The notes below the pieces were generated by a model. That model searched no databases. It saw nothing but the letters and a program-made list of their open reading frames with translations, and was not told the DNA's origin. Source: Thalassotalea euphylliae (GTDB lineage: Bacteria > Pseudomonadota > Gammaproteobacteria > Enterobacterales > Alteromonadaceae). Taken from it: a stretch of 64,000 nt of DNA. The stretch lies in the NCBI RefSeq assembly GCF_003390395.1, contig NZ_QUOV01000001.1, positions 1,736,001 through 1,800,000 of the forward strand, given 5' to 3'. The position numbers were made by a program, and so were the translations under genes. Position 1 is the stretch's first letter. Each line of letters begins with the position of its first letter. Positions 1 to 9,509 of the stretch are shown here, one piece after another.

Positions 1-1
1 G

Positions 2-76
2 TGGTTTTCCTTAACAGCAATAACAATCTGTCTAGTGATCACAGTGTTATTGTTCGGTGGCTTTGTTAATGAATAA
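2..76 (+). CDS. Possible C-terminal end of a membrane protein (cut by window start)
   Basis: The second forward frame is open from the first bases and ends in TAA at 74-76. It encodes about 24 residues, mostly hydrophobic (ITICLVITVLLFGGF) with a short polar tail (VNE). This looks like the last membrane helix of a gene that starts upstream of the window. The fragment is too short to assign to a family, and a chance open frame cannot be excluded. Confidence 0.35.
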   Translation, partial: WFSLTAITICLVITVLLFGGFVNE

Positions 77-657
77 TTCTTTGCGGGTTGAATGCTCGGT
101 GCCTTGCTCGTTACAGATAGAACTTTTTAACAGCACTTAATGCGGCACAGCGTTTGTGTCGTTGATTAATAGATGTACTTATCTGGCTTTATTTCCTTAT
201 TCTTTATTCTCTTTGCACAGCTCGACTCAATATTATCTTTGCACAGTTTAACTCAACCCAATTCAACCGAATTCAATCCAGTCGATTTATTTACACTCAT
301 CAATATTAAGTGATGAGCTCACTTGTTTAGCGACAATTTTATTCCATTCATTAGAATCAGTTACGACTACAATCAATTATCACTTCAACCACTAAAAGCG
401 TTTACATTGTATTTACAATCAAAATGCAAATCATTATCATTAGCTTGCGATTGAGTGAGCTACTTGTCTGTCTGGCAGTTGTGTTAAGGGAACAACCGCT
501 GAATTAGTGCAGGTACAAAGCATTCGCTAGGGGATACCCTATACAGCCGCGATAAGGAAATCATCTAACCCTCCTTTACTGGCTAATTTCCGTAGCCGCC
601 ATGATTATGCTTGCGGCTTAATTTCATCTCATATCAGTAAAAAAGTAAGTAAAAATA
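77..657. other. Gene-free leader region of the TonB receptor
   Basis: No convincing reading frame is seen. The stretch is AT-rich and carries a partial direct repeat around 210-265 (TTGCACAG followed by an ACTCAA-type segment, twice). A Fur-box-like sequence lies at 426-444. An imperfect palindromic half-site (AAAAGCGTTTACA) lies near 396-410. The long distance from the Fur box to the start codon suggests a 5' untranslated leader of up to about 200 bases. Confidence 0.5.
426..444. promoter_or_regulatory. Fur-box-like operator upstream of TonB receptor
   Basis: GCAAATCATTATCATTAGC matches the 19-bp Fur consensus (GATAATGATTATCATTATC) at 15 of 19 positions by eye. It lies 214 bp upstream of a TonB-dependent receptor that is followed by PepSY-type iron-uptake genes, which is the expected setting for iron repression. 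Binding is inferred. Confidence 0.65.
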
Positions 658-3000
658 ATGAAATATAACAAAGTTGCAATGGGCCTAATGTTGGCCTGTG
701 GCGCATTCTCTCATGTTGCACTCGCCGATGAACTACTCGACGAAAACGTTGAAAAAATCGTGGTTACGGGTCAAAAAATTGATCGTTCATTAAAAGATAC
801 CGTTAATAGTGTTGCCGTTGTTACGTCGAAAGAGTTCGAGCGTTTGAATATTAAAACGGTTAACGATATTTACAACGTGGTTCCAAATATCTCTGGTGAC
901 TTTGGTCAAGGTTTCAGTATGCGTGGCATTAATGCCTTTAACGTATCTGGTGGCGGAAATAGCTATTTAACCAGCATGTACTTAGATGGTGCGCCTTTGC
1001 CTTTCCGTTTACTTCGCAGCGGTGCAACATCGGTTTGGGACTTAGCGCAAGTCGAGGTATTCCGTGGCCCACAATCAACACTGCAAGGTCGAAATGCGCT
1101 CGCAGGTGCAATAATTATGCGCACGCAAGATCCAACTTACGAGTGGTCTGGCAAGGGTAAATTAACCGTCGGTGAACACGGTCAGCAAGAGTTTGCTGTC
1201 GCTGGTGGTGGTGCGTTAATTGACGATATGTTGGCATTTCGTTTGAGTTATGAAGACAAGCAATACGATGGCGATATTTACAACGTTACTCGTAAAGAAG
1301 ACGCAAACTTCGAAAACACCGAAACGGTGCGCGGTAAATTGTTATTTCAGCCCACAGAAGATTTTACCGCACTGCTAACGCTATCGAATATGGATACGGA
1401 ATATGGTCCGCAGTGGTCGCTGTATAACTACGGCGGTTCCCCATTTGATCGCACATCGTGGCAAAACTCTCCTGTTTGGCAAAAAACAGATACCGATTTG
1501 TACAACCTAGAGCTGACTTGGGATTTAACGGATGAGCTGTCGGTATACTCAGTCACCACCTACAGCGATTCTGAATATGGCTATAACTGGGATGGCGACT
1601 TGACTGCTGAGCAATTGGTGCTCGATCAGCAATACACCCGCAATGACGAGACTGTTAGTCAAGAGCTGCGATTTACCTACCAAACTGATGAAGTTCAGGC
1701 GGTGGTTGGTGCTTATTATTCGAAACTCGATGTTGACGATATCGCGTCAGGTGAGCGTCTTATTCACTTTAGCAGTATCGGCTTACCGCCATTAGCAACA
1801 TTACTTGGCGCGCCGCCATCGCTGGGAGGTTTTGGCTTACCAGTTGAACTTATTGGTGCTGTTTTACCATTGTACCCTGACATTGACCCTGTCAAGCTTG
1901 GGTTATCGTCTACTTTAGCGCAAGAAGTTGAGACCATGGCGATTTATGCTGATGTAACTTGGCATATCAATGATCAGTTTGACCTACTTGCAGGCCTGCG
2001 CTACGACGAAGAAGAGCAAAGCAATGCGTCAACAGCCTTGTACCGAATAAACAATATATTGCCCGATCCAGATGTGCTACCAGCACCATTGAACCAAGTT
2101 GTTGGGGCGATTAACAATACCTTAAACGGTTTAGCCGCGAATGCTTCAGGGGTAGAGCCACCTTCATCAGCTGATTTTGATGCTTGGTTACCTAAACTTG
2201 GTGTTAGTTATCATGCCAGTGACGATGTAACGGCAAGTTTTGTTTACCAACGCGGTTATCGCTCTGGCGGTGTTGGTACCAATATCGCACAATCTCGCCT
2301 TTTCACATATGACCCGGAATACACTGACAATTACGAATTATCGATTCGCTCGGTGTGGCAGGGCGGTGATTTAATGTGGAATACCAACTTTTTCTACACA
2401 GATTGGACAGATCAACAGATCAGTGTTCAATTATCTACGGGAACATTTGATAGGGAGACAGTCAACTCGGGCGAATCAAATGTTAAAGGCTTTGAAACCG
2501 AAGTTTACTATTACCCAACTGATCAGCTAACCATTAACGCAGGCCTTGGTTATGCAAAGTCTGAGTTTACTGATTTTGAATATACATTGCCGTCGACAGG
2601 AGAAGTGATCGATTTATCTGGTCGTGCTTTTGCTGATGCGCCTAAATGGACGGCTAATGTAGCCATTACTTATGACTTTGGCGAAGGGTTTAGCGCAGGT
2701 ATTAATGCCAATTATCGCGATGAAAGCCCAGCTTACTTAAATCCAGCAGTTTCATTAACACCTCAAAAGTTAGCGCTTGATGCAGATCCAACGAACGACA
2801 GCAGAACGTTACTCAATGCTAATGCCAGCTACGAATGGGATAACTACACCATAAGAGTTGATGTTAGTAATCTGCTTGATAAGGACTATATCGCAACGCA
2901 CTTCTCAGGCGCAGACAGCCTAGGCAATAGCGAAAGCTATGGTCAACATCAGCTAGGCCGTTCGCGACAAGCCAATATTAGTTTCTTAGCGACGTTTTAA
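658..3000 (+). CDS. TonB-dependent outer-membrane receptor, probably ferric-siderophore
   Basis: Outer-membrane gated channel that takes up a ligand, probably a ferric siderophore, using TonB-ExbB-ExbD energy. The 780-residue protein has a signal peptide (about 1-23, ending in ALA), a TonB box near 32-40 (EKIVVTGQK), a plug domain to about residue 155 (VFRGPQSTLQGRNALAGAI) and a beta-barrel ending in a C-terminal Phe (LATF), as expected for BAM-assembled barrels. Length is normal for the family. The upstream Fur-like box and the downstream PepSY operon support iron transport. The exact substrate cannot be read from the sequence. A strong terminator follows at 3029, so the next genes are a separate unit. 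Confidence 0.9.
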   Translation: MKYNKVAMGLMLACGAFSHVALADELLDENVEKIVVTGQKIDRSLKDTVNSVAVVTSKEFERLNIKTVNDIYNVVPNISGDFGQGFSMRGINAFNVSGGGNSYLTSMYLDGAPLPFRLLRSGATSVWDLAQVEVFRGPQSTLQGRNALAGAIIMRTQDPTYEWSGKGKLTVGEHGQQEFAVAGGGALIDDMLAFRLSYEDKQYDGDIYNVTRKEDANFENTETVRGKLLFQPTEDFTALLTLSNMDTEYGPQWSLYNYGGSPFDRTSWQNSPVWQKTDTDLYNLELTWDLTDELSVYSVTTYSDSEYGYNWDGDLTAEQLVLDQQYTRNDETVSQELRFTYQTDEVQAVVGAYYSKLDVDDIASGERLIHFSSIGLPPLATLLGAPPSLGGFGLPVELIGAVLPLYPDIDPVKLGLSSTLAQEVETMAIYADVTWHINDQFDLLAGLRYDEEEQSNASTALYRINNILPDPDVLPAPLNQVVGAINNTLNGLAANASGVEPPSSADFDAWLPKLGVSYHASDDVTASFVYQRGYRSGGVGTNIAQSRLFTYDPEYTDNYELSIRSVWQGGDLMWNTNFFYTDWTDQQISVQLSTGTFDRETVNSGESNVKGFETEVYYYPTDQLTINAGLGYAKSEFTDFEYTLPSTGEVIDLSGRAFADAPKWTANVAITYDFGEGFSAGINANYRDESPAYLNPAVSLTPQKLALDADPTNDSRTLLNANASYEWDNYTIRVDVSNLLDKDYIATHFSGADSLGNSESYGQHQLGRSRQANISFLATF

Positions 3001-3028
3001 TCTCGTTAAACAAACTTAATGTACTTTT

Positions 3029-3066
3029 CATGGGAAAAGGTTTGCTCTTTTCCCATGCTATTTTTC
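3029..3066 (+). terminator. Rho-independent terminator after TonB receptor
   Basis: An 11-bp perfect stem (CATGGGAAAAG / CTTTTCCCATG) with a 7-base loop is followed by CTATTTTT. It lies 29 bases after the receptor stop codon. Confidence 0.85.
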
Positions 3067-3247
3067 ATACCTATTTTGCGATTAATGGCAGCCTTTTAAG
3101 CTAAATCAATCGATAGCGGAAATTGGGCTATGTTGGAATTGCACTGCGACGAAGCTATCTAAAATCCAAATTGACTTGAAGCGCTTTGCTCTTAGTTCGC
3201 AAACCTTTTTATGCTCAAAGTTTTACTTCTTTAAAACATATGTAAAT

Positions 3248-3266
3248 AACAATGATTAGCATTTGC
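3248..3266. promoter_or_regulatory. Fur-box-like operator before the PepSY operon
   Basis: AACAATGATTAGCATTTGC matches the Fur consensus at about 14 of 19 positions. It overlaps an ATG at 3252, which makes that ATG an unlikely translation start and favours the ATG at 3309. It suggests that the three downstream genes are iron-repressed together, independently of the receptor. Confidence 0.6.
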
Positions 3267-3308
3267 AATAATGATTTTGTCAGCATATCATTTGTTGCTA
3301 ATTTGTTA

Positions 3309-3629
3309 ATGGCTAAATCAACGAAAAAAATGGATGCTGAATTAACCGAGTCAACACGCAAAGGTGTATTTACGAGCATAAAAAGTCGTAACTTCGCTGG
3401 TGTGTTAATGGCTTTTCTGACCTGTGTGATGTTAGTACCAGGGATGACCACTTACTTACCTTTTAGTGCTGCCGACCAAATCGGTGTGCCAATTCTATTA
3501 TTCCCGTTTATTTGGACTGGCCTCTGCCTATATAGCTATATGGCCGAAAAAGCGTGGCAACCATGGGCATTAATGATCACTTTATCGGTCAGTCATGGTG
3601 TGCTCTCTTATCTCGCCTTAGCAGGGTAA
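3309..3629 (+). CDS. Small inner-membrane iron-uptake protein (DUF3649-like)
   Basis: Protein of 106 residues with three predicted membrane helices (about residues 24-44, 53-72 and 78-102 from this start). It is first in a three-gene unit followed by a PepSY reductase-like protein and another small membrane protein. That order (DUF3649, PepSY, DUF3325) is known beside TonB-dependent siderophore receptors in Pseudomonas and relatives, for example the fpvGHJK-type genes. The family call rests mainly on this order plus size and hydrophobicity. The start at 3309 is chosen because an in-frame ATG at 3252 lies inside the Fur-like box. No strong ribosome binding site is seen. Role in iron release is inferred. 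Confidence 0.7.
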   Translation: MAKSTKKMDAELTESTRKGVFTSIKSRNFAGVLMAFLTCVMLVPGMTTYLPFSAADQIGVPILLFPFIWTGLCLYSYMAEKAWQPWALMITLSVSHGVLSYLALAG

Positions 3630-3653
3630 ACAAGGGAACAGGAACTTCAGTAA

Positions 3654-5366
3654 ATGAAAAGTAAATCAATCAAAAAACTCTACACCTTACACAGTTGGGT
3701 TGGCATTATCACAGGCATTCTGTTGTTTGTTATTGCCTTTACTGGCGCGGTTTCGGTATTTGGTCGACCTGAAATTAAAATTTGGGCGAATCCTGAAATT
3801 CGTACTTTAGCTCAAGTTGATACGGCAAAAGTGGAACAGTTAGTCGCTGAATATGCGACCCAAGTACCCGAACATTACCAAGAAGAAATACTGATATTTC
3901 TGCCGCGAGTTCGTGGCAATAAGCATTTGGCGATTATTTTTGAATCCCACCATGGTGAGCCAGTTACATCGGATGATGCGAGTATCGATGATGTTAAAAG
4001 CGAACAAGCCGCGCAGAAACATAGCCCACCTGTCGGCACTTCATTTGAATTCGATCCGCATAGCTATGAACTGGTGCGCGAAAAGTCTGGGTTAATGTCC
4101 GAGATTTTCGCCACCTACGAATCAGATATGGCCGATTTTATTGTCGATTTTCACGCCGACTTACACCTTGGTCGCCCCATTGGCTTATTAACCACAGGTG
4201 TGCTTGGCCTTACCATGATGTTATCTATCGTTACGGGGATATTTATTCACCGTAAAATTCTTGGTCAGCTTTTTACCTTTAGACCGAGAAAAAGCTATAG
4301 TTTGATGCTCAATGACGGCCACAAAGCGATTGGTGTGTGGGGGCTGTTATTTAACGCTGTGATCGCATTTACTGGCGCATTTTTAGGTTTGGCAGTGGTT
4401 GTTTTAGTGCCGGCCGCCGCATTTGTGTCATTTGGCGGTGATCAGGATAAGCTTGTCGAAACCTTTACGGCGATCCCTGCGCCAGTGATTCAAAACGTTC
4501 AACAGTCTACGGCAATTGGTTCAGCATTTGATCATGCTTTTGAACTGCACGACGAAGTCATTGTCCGTTCAATGACCGTAATGGGCTACGGTGATGCTAG
4601 TGCAAAAATGTACGTTGGCATTGCTGGCGGGCAGAATATTGCGGCGCAAACCGCTGTTTATCAAGCTGGAGGGGAGTTTGTAGAGCGCTATAGTAACTTT
4701 GGCCGCATCGAAGGGGTTACAGGCAAAATACTCGATATTATGTACCCACTACACTTTGGTAATTTTGGTGGCATTTTAGTGAAAGCAATTTGGGTTGTAC
4801 TTGGTTTAGGAACAGCGTTGCTGCCGTTGACCGGATTGATGTTGTGGATGGAGCGTGGCGTTAATGCGGCTAACCCTCGTTATTCAATGAAAACTTACCA
4901 ACGCTTTAATCGATTAATTGTCGGCAGTTGTGGCGGCCTTGTGGTCGCGACTATGTTGTTATTCCCAACTCAAATGATGATTAAGTATGGCATGGGGAAT
5001 AACGATGTTGGTAGTATCATCGGCTGGCCATTTTTTATCAGTTGGTTAGCAATTATAGTGGCGGCATTTCTGGTACCTTATGAAAAGCACTTTGCGCGCC
5101 AGCTAGCTTATGTAACCGCAGCATTGCTTATCGCCGTATTACCGATTGATTTATTGGTCACAGGCACCAACAAAGCCACTGAACTAGCGACAGGTCATTA
5201 CTTAAGTTCTGGTATTGATCTAGTTTGCTTAGCACTCGGTTTATACCTGTTTAAGCTGATGAAAAACTTCCCTAAACCACTGCCTAGCGCAAACGCAACG
5301 GTGATTAACCAGATTGTTGCTAATCAGGCTAGTGCTAACCAGACAGGTGCTAAGGAGGCCGTTTAA
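3654..5366 (+). CDS. PepSY-associated transmembrane protein (PiuB/FpvG-like ferric reductase)
   Basis: Inner-membrane protein of 570 residues, probably involved in reductive iron release from siderophores. A PepSY_TM fold is visible: first helix about 12-37 after a conserved LHSWVG start, a periplasmic segment, a helix pair around 175-200 and 223-255, a second periplasmic segment, and further helices to about 540. Conserved histidines flank the helices (LHSWVG, DFHADLHLG, HKAIGVWG, LHFGNFGG), consistent with haem or metal binding in the family. It starts 24 bp after the preceding gene with an AGGAAC ribosome binding site, and its TAA directly abuts the next ATG. The C-terminus carries a short N/Q/A-rich tail. 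Confidence 0.88.
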   Translation: MKSKSIKKLYTLHSWVGIITGILLFVIAFTGAVSVFGRPEIKIWANPEIRTLAQVDTAKVEQLVAEYATQVPEHYQEEILIFLPRVRGNKHLAIIFESHHGEPVTSDDASIDDVKSEQAAQKHSPPVGTSFEFDPHSYELVREKSGLMSEIFATYESDMADFIVDFHADLHLGRPIGLLTTGVLGLTMMLSIVTGIFIHRKILGQLFTFRPRKSYSLMLNDGHKAIGVWGLLFNAVIAFTGAFLGLAVVVLVPAAAFVSFGGDQDKLVETFTAIPAPVIQNVQQSTAIGSAFDHAFELHDEVIVRSMTVMGYGDASAKMYVGIAGGQNIAAQTAVYQAGGEFVERYSNFGRIEGVTGKILDIMYPLHFGNFGGILVKAIWVVLGLGTALLPLTGLMLWMERGVNAANPRYSMKTYQRFNRLIVGSCGGLVVATMLLFPTQMMIKYGMGNNDVGSIIGWPFFISWLAIIVAAFLVPYEKHFARQLAYVTAALLIAVLPIDLLVTGTNKATELATGHYLSSGIDLVCLALGLYLFKLMKNFPKPLPSANATVINQIVANQASANQTGAKEAV

Positions 5367-5615
5367 ATGACGATTATTGCAATATTAGTCACGTTTTTTG
5401 GTTTATTAATGGCAGATGAGCGGGGCAAGTTAACAGCGAACATCGTTAATCAGCTAGTGTCTGTGCTCGCTTTGGTAGTGGCTACTGTATTGCTTTGTTA
5501 TCAATTTGGCACATTGCGCGGAGTGTTTGTTTTTCTTGGGGTCGCAAGTGTATTGGGCACTTTATTGACCTTATTTAGGGCAAAACTCATCAATAACTCA
5601 GTACACTCTTCTTAA
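5367..5615 (+). CDS. Small inner-membrane protein (DUF3325-like)
   Basis: Protein of 82 residues with three hydrophobic segments (about 1-14, 28-47 and 50-70). The start codon directly follows the PepSY gene stop (TAAATG), implying translational coupling. The position after PepSY matches DUF3325 proteins in siderophore operons of other Proteobacteria. The assignment rests on order, size and hydrophobicity rather than on diagnostic residues. Confidence 0.68.
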   Translation: MTIIAILVTFFGLLMADERGKLTANIVNQLVSVLALVVATVLLCYQFGTLRGVFVFLGVASVLGTLLTLFRAKLINNSVHSS

Positions 5616-6003
5616 TACTTAGCAGGTAAATTTACTAAACCTGCTGATACTCAAACAACATTTCCAACATAAACAGTAGAAACATAAACGCCAGTAACAA
5701 AAATGTTACTGGCTCACTTTCCAAATAATAACAGCGACCTTACCGTTTTCTCATCGTGGCCAATGGTCGTTAATTATGCGCCTAATACCTTTATTATTAA
5801 TCATAAGGTATTGATAATTAATGTGATACTAGAGGTCAGATGTGAATTTTATGTTATCGGCTGAAAATAGAATGTAAACTTTCAAAAACGTTTACGAAAT
5901 ATAGTCACGGATGGTTTAATCGTAAAAAAATGTAAATAAATTGAAATAAAGTGTATTTATTGCCGTTCAATTTTCACACATGTTAAAAAGTTGAGTAACG
6001 ATT
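5616..6003. other. Gene-free region with two hairpins
   Basis: No coding frame is seen. AGCAGGT/ACCTGCT arms at 5621-5645 enclose a small AT palindrome. A perfect 8-bp stem (CCAGTAAC/GTTACTGG) occupies 5691-5712. Neither is followed by a clear T-run, so they are weak terminator candidates for the iron operon. The remaining 290 bases are AT-rich and should hold the promoter of the peroxidase gene. Confidence 0.5.
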
Positions 6004-7005
6004 TTGCAGTTTTACCGTGTATTATTGACTAGTGTTGTATCGATCAGTATCACACTGTCGGGTTCTTTGCTGGCGAACCCATTGTTAAAAGAACAATTTA
6101 AACGTCCAGACACCATCCCATTTCCTGCCGATAATCCTTACTCTGTGCAAAAAGCCGCACTGGGCAAAATGCTTTTCTTCGATCCGAGGCTAAGTAACAA
6201 TCGCAATATGACCTGTGCAACTTGTCATAATCCTAGCTTTGGCTGGGAGGATGCGACAGCGCGTTCAGTTGGTGATCAAAACACTCAACTTGATCGCCAC
6301 TCTCCTAGTATTATCAATGCTGCTTGGGGCGACCGATATTTCTGGGATGGCCGAGCGGCATCGCTAGAAGAGCAGGCAAAAGGGCCAATAGAAAGTGCGG
6401 TTGAAATGAACTTGCCATTACCTGAGGCAGTCGCACGCTTATCGCAAGTGCCGCAATACCGCACTTGGTTTGGTCGAGTGTTTGGCAGTGAAGGTATTAC
6501 TGCAGACACCATCGCTAAAGCCATAGCAACATTTGAGCGCACCATTGTTTCTGGTGAAGCCCCTTTCGATCGCTGGGTAAATGGTGATGAATCAGCCATT
6601 AGTCCGGCTGCAAAGCGTGGCTTTGACTTATTTGTTGGTAAAGCAAAATGTGTTGATTGTCATTCCGGTTGGAACTTCACCGACATGCAGTTTCACGATA
6701 TCGGCCTACCGGGTAATGACTTGGGGCGCGGCCAATTAACTGGCAATGCGCAAGAGAATTTTGCGTTTAAAACCCCTAGTTTACGCAATATAGGTCAACG
6801 CGCGCCATACATGCACGACGGTCGTTTTGAGAATTTAACTGGCGTTATTGGTCACTACATCCCTGGTGGTATTAAGCGTCCAACGCTGTCGACAAAAATG
6901 GTGCCTATCGCGCTGTCAGCTCAAGATATTACCGATCTTGAGGCATTTATGCTGACACTCACCGGCGAAGATACCGCCGTTAGCCTTCCTACCTTGCCTT
7001 ATTAA
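6004..7005 (+). CDS. Dihaem cytochrome c peroxidase, MauG/CcpA family
   Basis: Periplasmic dihaem enzyme of 333 residues that reduces hydrogen peroxide, or carries out a MauG-type oxidation. A signal peptide covers about 1-24. Two CXXCH haem-attachment motifs are visible, CATCH at 71-75 and CVDCH at 216-220, plus the conserved MHDGRF segment near 275. Length is typical. No ATG is available, because an upstream ATG near 5980 runs into a stop, so the start is TTG at 6004 with a weak binding site. The gene is followed after 20 bp by a chemoreceptor and probably cotranscribed. Distinguishing peroxidase from a MauG-like oxidase is not possible by eye. Confidence 0.88.
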   Translation: MQFYRVLLTSVVSISITLSGSLLANPLLKEQFKRPDTIPFPADNPYSVQKAALGKMLFFDPRLSNNRNMTCATCHNPSFGWEDATARSVGDQNTQLDRHSPSIINAAWGDRYFWDGRAASLEEQAKGPIESAVEMNLPLPEAVARLSQVPQYRTWFGRVFGSEGITADTIAKAIATFERTIVSGEAPFDRWVNGDESAISPAAKRGFDLFVGKAKCVDCHSGWNFTDMQFHDIGLPGNDLGRGQLTGNAQENFAFKTPSLRNIGQRAPYMHDGRFENLTGVIGHYIPGGIKRPTLSTKMVPIALSAQDITDLEAFMLTLTGEDTAVSLPTLPY

Positions 7006-7025
7006 GACGTTTTCACGGAGCAATC

Positions 7026-8630
7026 ATGACAATTAAATCGAAACTGCTGTCGAGCTTTATCGTGATAATTATGGCCTTTGGTACGCTAGCGGTCTATTTG
7101 GTTTACCTACTATTCCAGCAAGGCCAACAAACCATATACGCGTTCCATCAGCCACTTCAAGCGGTGGTCAGTAGCCAGACCGCTGCCGATAAATTTAAAC
7201 AAGCGGCGGCGCTCGCGGATAATGTGCTCGCGATGACAATGCCAAGTGATAGCAACTCAGTTATCACTAAGTACCAAGCGCTTAAGCGAGAATTTAATCA
7301 AGCGGTTGATAACGCACAAGCAAACGCCCTGACTGATAATACACGTGGACTGGGGCAATCATTGCTCGCCTCATCACTCAATTGGTTTGAGCAAACTGAA
7401 CTGCATTTATCAGCCTCAGGTCACCAATCATTGCAAGACATGCGACTGCTGCGTCAGCAACAAACGGAAATAGCGCAAATGTTAACTGAGTTTGCGCAAC
7501 AAACGCTTGAGGATGCAGCGAAAATCGCTGATGACGTTGAGCAGGCGACTGACGGTGAAGTACAAGGCTCTATAATCGTTTTGTTAGTATTCACATTGGC
7601 AGCCTTGTTTGTTTCGTTTTACCTTACGAAAAATCTACTTCGTCCGATCGATGGGCTTAAAGACGCGGCAATTGCGTTGTCACGTGGTGATGGCGACTTA
7701 ACGCGTCGCCTCGTCAATAATGATAAAGACGAAATCGACGCGCTCAGTAAAGAATTTAATTCGTTTATTGATAAAGTGCAGCATATTGTCAGTGAGATAG
7801 CAGGGTCAGTTACCCATACTCATGGCAAGTTATCAGAATTTTCTCGCATTTCTGATAGTACGCAACAAGGTACAGAGCAGCAAAAAGTAGAAATTGAACG
7901 AGTCAACGAGTCGATTAGCCAAGTGTTAACGCTTGGCTCACAAGTCACAGAATCAAGTGAGTCGGCGCAGCGTCAATCTGATGAAATCGTTGACTACACC
8001 AAGCAAGGTGTTGAACTTACTGAGCAAAGTAATGAGCGCATGGCCCTATTGACCGAAAAAGTTGAAGCTGCCAGCGACGTTATTTTCTCGTTGAGTAATT
8101 CAAGTGGCGAAATTAACTCGGTCATCGAAGTTATTCAGGTTATTGCCGATCAAACGAATTTACTTGCACTAAATGCCGCGATTGAAGCGGCGCGAGCAGG
8201 TGAAGCAGGGCGAGGCTTTGCTGTGGTTGCAGAAGAAGTGCGTGCGCTGGCGATAAAAACGCAAGAATCGACAAGTAGCATTCAACAAACCATTGCCAAA
8301 GTGCAAGGTATGGCGAATGAAGCTAAAGACTTGATGGAAGTGGGCCGTGATCAAGTTCATTCTTGTCGTGAGGTGAATTTGTCACTGACGGATTCGTTAT
8401 CACAAGTGCTCGATAAACTAACTGAAATTCAACAGGTTAATGGCGAAGTAGGGCGCTTTACCCAAGAGCAGGAATTGGCGGTGAAAGAAGTTAATGAGTT
8501 CTTGAATCGCATTACGCTGATAGCCAATGAAACCGCGAAAGACAGCTTAAGTTTGAAAGATAATAGCGTTGAAGTGTTAAGTGCGATTGAGCACGTTAAT
8601 GCCAATGTATCGACCTTTAAACTAGCCTAG
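7026..8630 (+). CDS. Methyl-accepting chemotaxis protein
   Basis: Chemoreceptor of 534 residues. Helix 1 is about 7-29, the periplasmic four-helix-type sensor about 30-180, helix 2 about 181-203, HAMP about 204-256, then a cytoplasmic signalling hairpin. The conserved tip ([20 protein letters not shown]) lies around 378-397. It binds CheW and CheA through this tip. A GGAG ribosome binding site sits 5 bases before the ATG. The 20-bp spacing to the peroxidase gene suggests one transcript, so the receptor may respond to redox or peroxide-related cues, but the sensor has no visible cofactor motif. No C-terminal CheR-binding pentapeptide is seen. Confidence 0.93.
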   Translation: MTIKSKLLSSFIVIIMAFGTLAVYLVYLLFQQGQQTIYAFHQPLQAVVSSQTAADKFKQAAALADNVLAMTMPSDSNSVITKYQALKREFNQAVDNAQANALTDNTRGLGQSLLASSLNWFEQTELHLSASGHQSLQDMRLLRQQQTEIAQMLTEFAQQTLEDAAKIADDVEQATDGEVQGSIIVLLVFTLAALFVSFYLTKNLLRPIDGLKDAAIALSRGDGDLTRRLVNNDKDEIDALSKEFNSFIDKVQHIVSEIAGSVTHTHGKLSEFSRISDSTQQGTEQQKVEIERVNESISQVLTLGSQVTESSESAQRQSDEIVDYTKQGVELTEQSNERMALLTEKVEAASDVIFSLSNSSGEINSVIEVIQVIADQTNLLALNAAIEAARAGEAGRGFAVVAEEVRALAIKTQESTSSIQQTIAKVQGMANEAKDLMEVGRDQVHSCREVNLSLTDSLSQVLDKLTEIQQVNGEVGRFTQEQELAVKEVNEFLNRITLIANETAKDSLSLKDNSVEVLSAIEHVNANVSTFKLA

Positions 8631-8677
8631 TTTAAAGCGTTTCAATATTTATAACCTGTCATATTAACCTAACTAGC

Positions 8678-8702
8678 CAACCCAGCTTACAAGGCTGGGT
8701 TG
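8678..8702. terminator. Hairpin between convergent genes
   Basis: A perfect 9-bp GC-rich stem (CAACCCAGC/GCTGGGTTG) with a 7-base loop lies between the convergent chemoreceptor and GrpB-family genes. The T-tract is poor on both strands (CTCTACTAATTT on the plus side), so termination is plausible but not certain. Confidence 0.5.
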
Positions 8703-8809
8703 CTCTACTAATTTAACCAACTCAACTGATTTTCGAAAATCCAACTTACGAAAATCTAATTGATAAAAATCACTCGTTACAAATGCTGTGACTAAGCCTT
8801 ACCTTCCTC

Positions 8810-9301
8810 TTAAACTAGGCGCAACACTTGCTCTATAAATTGCCACTTACTTTGCGTGTAACGCTCTCTGTCTTTTGGATATTGCATGGCTAATTGTCGC
8901 TTTAGTTTGGCATATTCAATTGCTACTGACTGATGTGCTCGCAAGTAATCACGAAAGAGGATGCGCTCATGCCATAGCGCACTCTGATAGGGGACTAAGT
9001 GCAAATGGTGCGTGCGAATTTCTGGCGATGGCTTGCAAAACCAATGCATCACATCTGGCTTGTAAGGGTAATAGCAGTAGCCGCTGTCGACTAATACTTG
9101 AATAGCATCTTGAGCATGATTTAGTGACTTCACACCAACCATGATATCAATCACAGGCTTGGCGGCTAATCCAACGATGGAAGTGCTACCTACATGTTCA
9201 ATGGTGCCGCAAAGCCAGTGGCTAATAAGGCGACCGATATGTTGCTTTTCGGCACTAAATAATTGTGGCCAGCGAGCGTCGTAATCTACTATTTCAATCA
9301 A
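8810..9301 (-). CDS. GrpB-family protein (UPF0157, nucleotidyltransferase fold)
   Basis: Protein of 163 residues. The N-terminal part matches the GrpB/UPF0157 family: a YDARWPQLF start, the EHVGSTSIVGLAAKPVIDIM block near 37-56 with the GS and D-x-D-like elements of the nucleotidyltransferase superfamily, and HHLHLV near 98-103. The enzymatic role of this family is not settled. The start codon is TTG at 9301, preceded by a good GAGAGG site. It is a single-gene unit, convergent with the chemoreceptor. Confidence 0.85.
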   Translation of the reverse strand: MIEIVDYDARWPQLFSAEKQHIGRLISHWLCGTIEHVGSTSIVGLAAKPVIDIMVGVKSLNHAQDAIQVLVDSGYCYYPYKPDVMHWFCKPSPEIRTHHLHLVPYQSALWHERILFRDYLRAHQSVAIEYAKLKRQLAMQYPKDRERYTQSKWQFIEQVLRLV

Positions 9302-9509
9302 CTAAACCTCTCATCATGCTAAAAAATTTCGCTAGCTTGTATGTGCTAAAGCATATGATTTTTGGAGCATTGTAGCGAATTACAGCCATTATTTTTAAAC
9401 GCACCTTACAAAAAATGCAGATAAATTACACAAATTTTTAAACCTTTTTAATTCACCCCGCTACTTACCCTTTGATTGTTCTTTTTAATTCAAATTTCGG
9501 GAAAGCGTT

